From Spirochaetales bacterium (GTDB taxonomy: Bacteria > Spirochaetota > Spirochaetia > Sphaerochaetales > Sphaerochaetaceae), in NCBI GenBank assembly GCA_012523305.1, contig JAAYIV010000048.1, forward strand, positions 1 through 59,765: 59,765 nucleotides of DNA. Reading direction: 5' to 3'. The translations under genes and the position numbers were made by a program. Of this stretch, positions 28,695-36,854 are shown piece after piece (the stretch's first letter is position 1; each line of letters opens with the position of its first letter). The notes under the pieces are model-generated. The model was not told where the DNA came from. It did no database searches and was given only the letters and a program-made list of their open reading frames with translations.

Positions 28695-30140
28695 ATGAAA
28701 AAAAGAAGAATTGTTTTAGTCATTGTATTGGTTTCATTAGTATTTGCTAGTCATATCGCGGCAGCAAATGGAATTGACGAGAAACTAGCTTCAAATCTCT
28801 TCTATTATCAATCTCCGATGCAAAATACAACAGCATCCGATGAAATATCTATAAATATTCGTAAACTGGAATTGCTTTATCGTCTCGTAAACAGAGACTT
28901 TCTGTTTGAAATTGATAATGATGTAGTATTTGAATCTATGGCGAAAGCTCTTTTCACCGCTCTTGAAGACCCGTATTCAGGCTATGTGGTTGCCAAGGAA
29001 GCTGCTGATTTCAGTGAGGAAACAACTGGAACATACGGAGGGATCGGAGCTTACATTTCAAAACATTTTTTAGAATATCGCGATTTTAGCAAACCTGAAA
29101 CATATATGGTCAACATTACATCGGTGTTCCCTGGGTCTCCTGCGGAAATGGCCGGCCTTAGAAGCGGGGATCTCGTCAGTCACATAGATGGCAAACCTGT
29201 AGATGATATGGAGGCAGAGGATGCGTCCCGGGCTCTCAAAGGCCAGCCAAACACGATAGTAATGCTTACGATTCATCGGGGATCGACAGTATTTGATGTT
29301 CCGGTGACCCGTCAAATCGTATCCGTGCCGACCGTCTCCAAGACATATATCGACAATGATATGATAGGGTACCTCAGAATCACACAATTTACCAATTCGA
29401 CCGGACAGCAAACACGAGAGGCTTTGCAAGAATTTGCCGGTAAACCGCTGAAGGGAGTAATCCTGGATCTCAGGGATAATCCCGGCGGTATTGTTGACGC
29501 AGCACTTGAAGTTGCAGATATGCTATTATCCGGCAAGCAAATTGTTCACATTTATGGGAAAAACGACACTCGTGAAAAAACTTATGTCGCACAACGAGAC
29601 ACGATTCTTAAGGAATCTATTCCTCTGGTATTGTTGGTCAACAAGGGATCTGCTTCGAGCAGCGAGATTCTAGCAGGAGCTTTGAAAGACAATGGACGGG
29701 CGACCTTGGTTGGTAACACGACTTTCGGAAAAGGTCTCATACAGTTGGTATCCCCGTTTGATCAAGGGTACTATACGTTGACCACAAGCCAATACCGGAC
29801 CCCGAACAACAATGATATCAACAAAATAGGGATTCCTGTCGATTATGAGGTGGATGAGATAACGGTGGCAGAAGAAAAGATGGATGTTTATGCCAAATTC
29901 ATAGAAAGCGGCATAGCGGAAACTTTTGTTGAAGAGCACCCCGGTTATTCCGAAGAACATATGGATCAATTCTTGGAAATGGTAAGTGGTTCTGAAACTC
30001 CGTTGCCGACAGATGTATATAGATTGGTACTCAGACGATTGTATCTGCAAGAAATCCCCTATGATGAAAGGCCGTTAGTGGATCCGGATTTTGACCCCGT
30101 ACTGAAAAAGGCCATAGAGCTGCTGGAAACAAACCGCTGA
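28695..30140 (+). CDS. ctpA: C-terminal processing peptidase (S41), CtpA-like
   Basis: A 481-residue exported or membrane-anchored serine protease. It has an N-terminal signal or anchor (KKRRIVLVIVLVSLVFA), a PDZ domain (about 95-185, with GGIGAYIS and SPAEMAGLRSGDLVSHIDG), and the S41 core. The nucleophile Ser lies in NKGSASSSE, and the general-base Lys in TTFGKG falls 25 residues later, as in CtpB and Prc. The C-terminal 100 residues are acidic and may be an extra domain. Starts further upstream are open, but MKKRR gives a normal signal sequence; no ribosome site is evident for any. Its stop overlaps the rsmE ATG by one base. Confidence 0.92.
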   Translation: MKKRRIVLVIVLVSLVFASHIAAANGIDEKLASNLFYYQSPMQNTTASDEISINIRKLELLYRLVNRDFLFEIDNDVVFESMAKALFTALEDPYSGYVVAKEAADFSEETTGTYGGIGAYISKHFLEYRDFSKPETYMVNITSVFPGSPAEMAGLRSGDLVSHIDGKPVDDMEAEDASRALKGQPNTIVMLTIHRGSTVFDVPVTRQIVSVPTVSKTYIDNDMIGYLRITQFTNSTGQQTREALQEFAGKPLKGVILDLRDNPGGIVDAALEVADMLLSGKQIVHIYGKNDTREKTYVAQRDTILKESIPLVLLVNKGSASSSEILAGALKDNGRATLVGNTTFGKGLIQLVSPFDQGYYTLTTSQYRTPNNNDINKIGIPVDYEVDEITVAEEKMDVYAKFIESGIAETFVEEHPGYSEEHMDQFLEMVSGSETPLPTDVYRLVLRRLYLQEIPYDERPLVDPDFDPVLKKAIELLETNR

Positions 30141-30931
30141 TGCGAACATTCATACTCCCGCCGGAATTCAATGGAGAACATGAGTTCAAGTTATCCGCAA
30201 AAGACACTCATTATTTGACAAGGGTTCTGAGAATGAAGGAGGGCTCCGCGTTTGCAGGAAGAGACCGTAAAGGCAATGGTTGGAATTTATCAATCATACT
30301 GCACAAACAAGATGTTTGTATCATTGGTTGCCAGCAAGCCGGTCCTAGTTTCACTTCAGCCCCCGAAGCCCTTCCTGCCTACAACTTAAAGCTACGGGAA
30401 ATTCATGTGTACATTGGTTTGTGCAAAGGTAAAAAATTTGATCAAATAATTCGCCAAGCGACAGAAATCGGTGCGACAAGGATCGTTCCCCTGGAAACAG
30501 AACATGCCGTGGTGACTCTTGCTGAAAAAGATTTGTCGTCAGTACATGCAAAAACGGCTCGGTGGAACACGATCGTCAAGGAGGCCTTACAACAGTGCGG
30601 ATCACAAGTCCCTACAGAAATATCAACTCCGATGGCGATTGATGGCATGATAAGTGAATGGGGGAACAAAGGACCCGTGCTCGTGTTTCATGAGGCTCCG
30701 ATAGCACGACAAACACCACTGTTCGAAGTACTTCATAATCTTCCCCCTTCTCTGCCAATCGCTCTTGTTATCGGTCCCGAAGGAGGATTTTCTCCAAACG
30801 AGATCGACCGCTTCATGTCCCAAGGATTTAACTCCATACTGTTAAAAACAAACATCTTGCGGTCAGAAACAGCAGCGATCTATGCTCTTTCCGTGGTACA
30901 GTCCTATCTAGAAGAATTCAGGGATGAGTAA
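30140..30931 (+). CDS. rsmE: 16S rRNA m3U1498 methyltransferase
   Basis: A SPOUT-class methyltransferase modifying U1498 of 16S rRNA. The 263-residue protein has the N-terminal PUA-like part (RTFILPPEF, HYLTRVLRMKEG), KGKKFDQIIRQATEIGATRI in the middle, and the knot motif ALVIGPEGGFSPNEIDRF with NILRSETAAIYAL at the end. Translation is coupled to the S41 peptidase gene through a TGATG overlap. It is slightly longer than the E. coli enzyme (243). Confidence 0.95.
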   Translation: MRTFILPPEFNGEHEFKLSAKDTHYLTRVLRMKEGSAFAGRDRKGNGWNLSIILHKQDVCIIGCQQAGPSFTSAPEALPAYNLKLREIHVYIGLCKGKKFDQIIRQATEIGATRIVPLETEHAVVTLAEKDLSSVHAKTARWNTIVKEALQQCGSQVPTEISTPMAIDGMISEWGNKGPVLVFHEAPIARQTPLFEVLHNLPPSLPIALVIGPEGGFSPNEIDRFMSQGFNSILLKTNILRSETAAIYALSVVQSYLEEFRDE

Positions 30932-31016
30932 AATGCTCCGTATTTGAAGCATGGTCCTGAAGGAATTTTAAGGTTACACTATAAGCATATTCACTACATA
31001 CTACTCGGAGTCGCAT

Positions 31017-32294
31017 GTGTCGCTGTATCTTATCACCAAAGATGTAAGGTTACGGGCTTTGGTGAACCGAAGCTTTTCCACACCTGTCTCGGCAGCCATT
31101 TCGATGGAACAGCTTGAAAAAATCCTTTCCATAGCAAGTAATGATCCTTCGCCAATAATCATCATCGACGCTGATACTGCTTTTATCCCGCTTGAAAAAC
31201 TACTTTCATTATTTGTCATGGAAGAAATCCGAGGATTAAAAATTTTCCTCATCCCCCGGATGAAAATGCATCCCCACTGCACCGATGGGATCATGAGAGA
31301 TTGCAATGCCCTGTTTGTTTCAAAACCGGTGACAATGGACAAGTTGATCGATGCGATTATCGAATTTGGAGGATTACATATTCTTTCAAAGCACCTCGCA
31401 AAAGAGACAATCGATTCATATCTCGAACAAAGGACCGACCCTTTCTCTTCTATACTGGTAGGAACATCGAGAACAATACAAACGATCAGGGCGACAATTC
31501 GTCGCCTGGGGCCACATTTTAACTGTGTCCACATCAACGGGGAAACGGGAACAGGAAAAGAAATCGTTGCCCAGCTGCTTTATTTGCACTCAGGTTGTCC
31601 TAAAGCGATGGTAATCATCAATTGCGCTTCATTAAAAGGATCTTTACAACAATCACTGTTATTCGGCCATATAAAAGGAGCTTTCACTGATGCAAAAGAA
31701 CCACGTCAAGGATTGCTGGCACAAGCTCACAACGGCATATTATTTCTTGATGAAATAGAACTGCTCGAACATGAATCGCAGGGACAGTTGCTTCGGTTGT
31801 TGGAAACCGGGAAGTTTCGCCCGATCGGATCAGATTACACTATCAATAGCCATTTCAAATTGATCACCGCGTCAAACATTCCGTTGGAAGTGTTGGTTGA
31901 AAGCGGTAAGTTACGTAAAGATTTCTATAATCGGATCGACCAGTTCACTATTGAGATACCGCCGTTACGCGACCGTATCGAAGATATTCCATTGCTCATC
32001 AACCATAGGCTGGAGCAACTGTCTGAAAAACGAAAACTTGATAACCGGACATTTGAGCTGATGCTTTCATATCCTTGGCCAGGGAATGTACGTGAATTAT
32101 TTCATGAATTGGATACGATAGTATTCTTTAGCAAAGGCTTGGAAACACTTTCATGCAATGCTGTCTTGACGATGAGCCACCTCAGGAGAAACGGTAAAAG
32201 CACCTTCTTAAAAAACCAACGAAAAGTCTCAGAAGCCTATCCATCTTATTCTTGTACTGAAATGCAAGAACCTTGTGGAAAACCTGTGGATTAA
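31017..32294 (+). CDS. NtrC-type AAA+ regulator without DNA-binding domain
   Basis: A 425-residue protein. The N-terminal 130 residues resemble a response-regulator receiver (possible acceptor Asp in IIIIDADTAF, Lys in FVSKPV), but the paired acidic residues near the N-terminus are reduced to one. The AAA+ domain (about 145-375) has Walker A NGETGTGKE, the sigma-54 contact loop as GAFTDA instead of GAFTGA, Walker B GILFLDEIELL and an arginine-rich RLRKDFYNRIDQF-like segment. After PWPGNVRELFHELD only about 60 residues remain, with no Fis-type helix-turn-helix. It may activate sigma-54 RNA polymerase from solution or act only through proteins. The start is GTG, with CGGAG six bases upstream. 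It is a single gene, convergent with murA. Confidence 0.88.
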   Translation: MSLYLITKDVRLRALVNRSFSTPVSAAISMEQLEKILSIASNDPSPIIIIDADTAFIPLEKLLSLFVMEEIRGLKIFLIPRMKMHPHCTDGIMRDCNALFVSKPVTMDKLIDAIIEFGGLHILSKHLAKETIDSYLEQRTDPFSSILVGTSRTIQTIRATIRRLGPHFNCVHINGETGTGKEIVAQLLYLHSGCPKAMVIINCASLKGSLQQSLLFGHIKGAFTDAKEPRQGLLAQAHNGILFLDEIELLEHESQGQLLRLLETGKFRPIGSDYTINSHFKLITASNIPLEVLVESGKLRKDFYNRIDQFTIEIPPLRDRIEDIPLLINHRLEQLSEKRKLDNRTFELMLSYPWPGNVRELFHELDTIVFFSKGLETLSCNAVLTMSHLRRNGKSTFLKNQRKVSEAYPSYSCTEMQEPCGKPVD

Positions 32295-32538
32295 TATGTC
32301 TCTAGGTGGTACATAAACACCAATAAAATGACTATGACAATTATATAAGAATTGCTTAAGAATTAGGTAACTAGGAATTATTTATTTCATTAATAAGCAA
32401 TAAGTTGACATCTTGCCTTATATCTGTTGTTACATCAGTAATTTCAACATGTCCATCACTTGGGAATAACACTAGTAGCTGTTATGTGAAATAACCTGTG
32501 GATAACTTGTGCAATAGTGTGGGAAAGAAGGTGGATTA
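32274..32538 (+). other. DnaA-box-like cluster in the gap between convergent genes
   Basis: All boxes read in the same orientation on the plus strand. TGTGGAAAA (32274-32282) and TGTGGATTA (32285-32293) lie at the very end of the AAA+ gene. A perfect consensus TGTGGATAA is at 32497-32505, TGTGGGAAA at 32518-32526, and a weaker GGTGGATTA at 32530-32538. The 284-base gap 32295-32578 is AT-rich and holds no gene that I can see, only a small inverted repeat (GTTAT/ATAAC near 32480-32495). It is too far from dnaA to be an ordinary dnaA promoter region; it could be a DnaA-titrating or accessory origin site. Confidence 0.5.
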
Positions 32539-32578
32539 TTTTGAATGATTATTGTCTAAGTCTATAAGATTATAATGA

Positions 32579-33874
32579 TTATCGCACTCGAGTAATCAAA
32601 GCCCCAACCCCCAGAAGCTTCTCTTCCAATCGTTCATACCCCCGCTCGATCTGGTAAATATTTTGGATGGTAGAAACACCATCGGCACATAATGCAGCAA
32701 TCACTAGTGCCATTCCGGCCCTGACATCTGGACTTGTCAGATTTGCACCTTTTAAGCGGGACGGACCATTGATCACCGCCCTATGCGGATCGCAAAGGAT
32801 AATATCTGCACCCATCCTTACCAGCCAATCGATAAAGAACATCCGAGTCTCATACATTTTTTCATGGATAAGGATCGTTCCCTTCATTTGGGTTGAAACG
32901 ACGGTAATGATACTAAGCAGGTCTGCCGGGAACCCGGGCCATGGCGCATCGTCAATTTTTGAAGTTCCTCCGTCAAGAGCCCGTTTGATAACCCTTGACT
33001 GAACAGTAGGAACTATGATGGAGTCGGGTCCGTTTTTGATCCACTCTACCCCGATTCGCTTGAATCCCATTTGGATCATCGGAAGGTGTTTGATATTCAC
33101 CCCTTTCAATTCCAATTCTCCTCCGGTAGCCGCGGCAAGCCCGATGTAAGAGCCGACTTCCATGTAATCCGAACCGATCGTGAATGTGCATCCGCTGAGA
33201 GTTGCGACACCTTCAATGGTCAGCAAATTGGATCCTATACCGGAGATGTTTGCACCCATAGCGACTAGCATGTTGCATAAATCCTGTACATGCGGTTCAC
33301 AGGCAGCATTACTGATTACGGTGATACCTTCACAAAGGACCGAAGCCATCAATACATTTTCGGTAGCGGTAACTGAAGCTTCGTCAAGGAAGATCGTAGT
33401 ACCTTTCAGTTTTCCGGCAACAACTTCCAGCCGTCCTTCGGGGGTGATCGTACAGGTACACCCTAACGCTTCCAAACCCAAAAAATGAGTATCAAGACGC
33501 CTATAACCGATCACATCACCGCCAGGAGGTGGAAGTGATACATATTTTGCCCTTACCGCCAAAGGGCCTGCCAATAGGATTGAGGCCCTGATCGAGTCGA
33601 CAATCTCTACCGGTAACGATTCTAGTGGCAGGGAATTTTTACGATTGCCGGTAATCTTAATTTTATGGCGATCCAACGTTTCAATCTCTGACCCCAGAGA
33701 CTCCAGCAACATCAACATCGCCCCCACATCTTCGATTTCCGGAATATTTTTCAAGATGACAGGCTCATCGGTTAACAAGGTCGCAGCAAGACATGGCAAT
33801 GCCGCATTCTTATTACCACTGATTTCTATCGATCCAGAAAGGGGCTTCCCTCCGGTAATCACATATGATGCCAT
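32579..33874 (-). CDS. murA: UDP-N-acetylglucosamine 1-carboxyvinyltransferase
   Basis: The first committed step of peptidoglycan precursor synthesis, transferring enolpyruvate from PEP to UDP-GlcNAc in the cytosol. The 431-residue protein has the N-terminal SGNKNAALPCLAATLL motif with the catalytic-site Lys and Asn, and late DVRAGMALVIAALCADG. The catalytic-loop residue that is Cys115 in E. coli is Asp120 here (PPPGGDVIGYRR; codon 33515-33517). Enzymes with this Cys-to-Asp change stay active but are not alkylated by fosfomycin. The start is leaderless-type and divergent from the PfkB kinase. The gene is convergent with the AAA+ regulator. Confidence 0.97.
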   Translation of the reverse strand: MASYVITGGKPLSGSIEISGNKNAALPCLAATLLTDEPVILKNIPEIEDVGAMLMLLESLGSEIETLDRHKIKITGNRKNSLPLESLPVEIVDSIRASILLAGPLAVRAKYVSLPPPGGDVIGYRRLDTHFLGLEALGCTCTITPEGRLEVVAGKLKGTTIFLDEASVTATENVLMASVLCEGITVISNAACEPHVQDLCNMLVAMGANISGIGSNLLTIEGVATLSGCTFTIGSDYMEVGSYIGLAAATGGELELKGVNIKHLPMIQMGFKRIGVEWIKNGPDSIIVPTVQSRVIKRALDGGTSKIDDAPWPGFPADLLSIITVVSTQMKGTILIHEKMYETRMFFIDWLVRMGADIILCDPHRAVINGPSRLKGANLTSPDVRAGMALVIAALCADGVSTIQNIYQIERGYERLEEKLLGVGALITRVR

Positions 33875-33880
33875 ATCACC

Positions 33881-33909
33881 ATGGTACAGGGCTTACTCTC
33901 TTTTGGCAA
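33881..33909 (-). promoter_or_regulatory. Leaderless-type promoter of murA
   Basis: On the minus strand TTGCCA (five of six), 17 bases, TACCAT, then GGTGAT and the ATG at 33874. There is no Shine-Dalgarno sequence. The -35 lies about ten bases from that of the divergent kinase promoter. Confidence 0.6.
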
Positions 33910-33915
33910 TCCAAG

Positions 33916-33947
33916 TTGTTGTGCTCTCCTAATTTTGCGTATACTAT
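33916..33947 (+). promoter_or_regulatory. Leaderless-type promoter of the PfkB-family kinase
   Basis: Two overlapping readings exist: TTGTTG (33916-33921), 18 bases, TATACT (33940-33945), or TTGTGC (33919-33924), 17 bases, TACTAT (33942-33947). Both place the transcription start within about two bases of the ATG at 33954, with no ribosome site. Confidence 0.5.
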
Positions 33948-33953
33948 TGATGC

Positions 33954-34955
33954 ATGGAACAGCAGTACCCAAAAGTATATGGTATTGGGAATCCTCTCAT
34001 TGATATTATTTCCCAGGTTACCGATGAAGATCTCAATCAGTTGAGCGTCCATAAAGGAACCATGCACCTTATCGATGAAAAACGTCGTAAGGACCTTTTG
34101 GAGTTCCTTAATAACAGGAACGTTTCATACTCATGCGGCGGATCCTGTCCAAACACGATCATTACCCTTGCCGCATTTGGCATTGACGCAACTCTTGCCG
34201 GGAAAGTCGGTTCTGATGAATACGGAGCGATTTATCAAAAACGATTGAATGATCTTGCTGTTAATGATGAACTGGCTTATTGCGATAAGCCCACAGGATC
34301 TTCGATCATCCTCATCACTCCAGATTCGGAAAGAACGATGAACACCTATCTCGGGGCAAACCGATATTATGGGAAAGATGATGTAAAGACCTCTACGGTT
34401 TCCGAAGCTGATATTTTTCACTTCACCGGATATATGTGGGACACACAGACCCAAAAAGAAGCGGTGATGAAAGCACTTGAAATTGCTAGTCAATCAGGAA
34501 CCTTGGTTTCTTTTGATATTGCCGATCCTTTTGCCGTAGGAAGGAATCGCGATACATTTCTTTCATTGATAAGCAACCATGCCGATATCGTGTTTGCCAA
34601 CAGTGAGGAAGCCAGAATCCTATTTGACAACTATGATGCGTATGAATGCTGCAAATCGATGGGAAAACTTTGTGATATTGCCGTAGTAAAGAATGGCAAG
34701 CGTGGATCGTTTATTTCCTATAACAAAGAGATCATCGGCATCCCCGTACAGGGACCGAAAAAACCTACCGATACGACCGGTGCCGGGGATGTCTACGCAG
34801 CCGGATTCCTCTACGGTCTCTGTAAGAAGGTCCCGATTGAGAAAGCCGGAAACATTGCATCATTCCTCGCAGGAGAAATCATACAACAGTGGGGAGCCCA
34901 ATTCTCTGTCGAACGAGCCCGCCAGTTGCGTACCATATTAGAAAATGAACTGTGA
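33954..34955 (+). CDS. PfkB-family carbohydrate/nucleoside kinase (adenosine kinase-like)
   Basis: A 333-residue ribokinase-fold ATP-dependent kinase. The N-terminal signature region reads GGSCPNTIITLAAFG followed by GKVGSDEYG; a middle segment FHFTGYMWDTQTQK and NSEEARILF follow; and the C-terminal PfkB motif PTDTTGAGDVYAAGFLYG carries the catalytic Asp and anion hole. The SCPNTI version of the first motif and overall layout resemble adenosine kinases and their bacterial relatives more than fructose or ribose kinases, but the substrate is not settled by sequence. It is a single gene, convergent with metK with only four bases between the stop codons. Confidence 0.85.
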   Translation: MEQQYPKVYGIGNPLIDIISQVTDEDLNQLSVHKGTMHLIDEKRRKDLLEFLNNRNVSYSCGGSCPNTIITLAAFGIDATLAGKVGSDEYGAIYQKRLNDLAVNDELAYCDKPTGSSIILITPDSERTMNTYLGANRYYGKDDVKTSTVSEADIFHFTGYMWDTQTQKEAVMKALEIASQSGTLVSFDIADPFAVGRNRDTFLSLISNHADIVFANSEEARILFDNYDAYECCKSMGKLCDIAVVKNGKRGSFISYNKEIIGIPVQGPKKPTDTTGAGDVYAAGFLYGLCKKVPIEKAGNIASFLAGEIIQQWGAQFSVERARQLRTILENEL

Positions 34956-34959
34956 TTGT

Positions 34960-36111
34960 CTAGAATTTTGGCTTGGCTATCAAATGCTCCCAAGGTACTC
35001 CGGGTTTTCCAAAATGGCCATAGTTCACGTTTGCCCTATAAATAGGTCGTAACAAATCGAGATAGGAAATGATCCCTTGGGGAGAAAGATCAAATTCGTT
35101 GCTGACCAAAGACTCAATTTCACTATCATCATAATCACTGGTTCCAAAGGTATCTACTAACACCGATACTGGATATGGATAACCGATAGCGTATGAAATC
35201 TGGACTTCACAACGAGAACACAAGCCCCAAGCCACGAGATTTTTAGCCACGTGCCGAGCCATGTACGCTCCGGATCGGTCAACTTTTGAAGGATCTTTGC
35301 CAGAAAACGCGCCGCCTCCATGGCGACCCATTCCACCATAGGTATCTACGATTATCTTCCTGCCTGTCAAACCGGTATCTCCAGCGGGACCGCCGGTAAC
35401 GAAGCGTCCTGTCGGATTAATTAGATATGTCGTCCCGTTGTTTAGAAGCCCGGTTTCAGCCAACACAGGTTCGATTACTTCGGCTTTGAGTATCCGGGTC
35501 AAATTCTCGGTTGTAATGGAAGGCTCGTGTTGATGGGAAAGGACCACTGTCTTGATACCCACGGGATTCTGATGGTCGTATTCCACTGTCACCTGAGCTT
35601 TCCCGTCAGGCCTAAGCCATGGAAGTTGTCCGCTTTTTCTCAATGCTGCTGCCTTTTCCAATAGTTTATGGCTAAACATCACTGGCGCAGGCATGAACGG
35701 CTCGGTTTCCTTGCATGCATAACCGAACATCATTCCTTGGTCCCCAGCGCCCTGGCCACCGAACTGGTTGCTCTCTAAGTCAACTCCCAACGCAATATCA
35801 GCCGATTGTTCCTTGATATAGATCTGGACTTCGATCTTATCGGATTCAAATCCGGAATCATGATAATCATATCCGATGTCGTGAATGACGCTTCGAACCA
35901 ACGGCTCAAGATCAACCGAAGCTTTCGAGGAGATCTCCCCGCCCACGATGACCCTGTCGGTCGTGGCAAAGACTTCGCATGCGACCCTGGCATAGGGATC
36001 CAAAGCAAGATAGGCATCGAGAACCGCATCGGAAATCTGATCACAAACCTTATCGGGATGTCCTTCGCTTACTGATTCAGAAGTAAAAATCTGTCTGCTT
36101 TGACGCAACAT
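34960..36111 (-). CDS. metK: S-adenosylmethionine synthetase
   Basis: Makes SAM from methionine and ATP in the cytosol. The 383-residue protein has SVSEGHPDKVCDQISDAVLD at the start, GAGDQGMMFGYAC in the middle, and the phosphate loop GGGAFSGKDPSKVDRSGAY. Length matches the family (384). GGAGAA lies six bases before the ATG. It is the last gene of the minus-strand rpmH-rnpA-yidC-jag-metK run, 22 bases after jag. The methionine synthesis operon is 17 kb away. Confidence 0.98.
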   Translation of the reverse strand: MLRQSRQIFTSESVSEGHPDKVCDQISDAVLDAYLALDPYARVACEVFATTDRVIVGGEISSKASVDLEPLVRSVIHDIGYDYHDSGFESDKIEVQIYIKEQSADIALGVDLESNQFGGQGAGDQGMMFGYACKETEPFMPAPVMFSHKLLEKAAALRKSGQLPWLRPDGKAQVTVEYDHQNPVGIKTVVLSHQHEPSITTENLTRILKAEVIEPVLAETGLLNNGTTYLINPTGRFVTGGPAGDTGLTGRKIIVDTYGGMGRHGGGAFSGKDPSKVDRSGAYMARHVAKNLVAWGLCSRCEVQISYAIGYPYPVSVLVDTFGTSDYDDSEIESLVSNEFDLSPQGIISYLDLLRPIYRANVNYGHFGKPGVPWEHLIAKPKF

Positions 36112-36133
36112 TACATTTCTCCGATATCATCGT

Positions 36134-36841
36134 TCAAGAACGCAAAGGGGGTAATTCGTCGTCCTTGATTATTCTTACTTGCTTGTATAATCCTTCGCCT
36201 TCACTCTTTGTTTGTACCCCTTCAAATTCATTGAGGGCGGTGTGGATCAAACGACGTTCGAAAGGATTCATTGGTTCGAGCAGTCTTGATCTTCCATTGA
36301 GCCGGACTTGTTCAGCGGTTTTGTAAGCAAGCCTTACCAATTGTTCTTCATGTCGAATCCTATAATTTTCACTGTCGACAACTACTTTGATTTCTTCATG
36401 TAACTTACCGGCGACAACATTGGCAATGAGCTGGATAGCATCGAGATTTTTCCCTTTCCTACCGATGATAATCGAAGAGTGTTTGGAAATAATTTCTAAT
36501 CCAAGTTTTCCTTCTTTACGATAACTGATCTCCACTGATCCGGGAAACCCCATCTTTACCAACAGTGTGGTTACGAAATCTACTATTTCTTGCTCATAAT
36601 CCTCAACAATGGCAGAATCAGTAGAAGCAGGAACGGTCATTGCAGATAACAGTCCTTCTTCAACTTCTTCAAACTGTTCGTCATCGAGGTGTACCCTGAT
36701 ACGTACCGGACCTTTTTTAAAAAGACCTTTACGGCCAGAATCAAGGATTTCCACATCGAAATCTTGGCTGTCGATTTGTAATTCGGCAACTGCGGCCGCA
36801 ATAGCTTCTTGTTCTGTTTTTCCTTCAAATTCTCTGAACAT
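36134..36841 (-). CDS. jag: Jag/KhpB RNA-binding protein (KH + R3H)
   Basis: A 235-residue RNA-binding protein. The N-terminal Jag_N domain (about 1-50) reads MFREFEGKTEQEA and ends with GRKGLFKKGPVRIRV; a KH-type domain (about 85-165) has SIIIGRKGKNLDAIQ; and an R3H domain (about 170-230) has LEPMNPFERRLIHTALNE. In Gram-positive relatives KhpB pairs with KhpA and influences cell division and small-RNA metabolism; no khpA is in this window. AGGAG lies five bases before the ATG at 36841, which excludes an upstream open extension. It begins 13 bases after yidC, as in many bacteria. Confidence 0.94.
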   Translation of the reverse strand: MFREFEGKTEQEAIAAAVAELQIDSQDFDVEILDSGRKGLFKKGPVRIRVHLDDEQFEEVEEGLLSAMTVPASTDSAIVEDYEQEIVDFVTTLLVKMGFPGSVEISYRKEGKLGLEIISKHSSIIIGRKGKNLDAIQLIANVVAGKLHEEIKVVVDSENYRIRHEEQLVRLAYKTAEQVRLNGRSRLLEPMNPFERRLIHTALNEFEGVQTKSEGEGLYKQVRIIKDDELPPLRS

Positions 36842-36854
36842 ATGTGCTCCTGAG

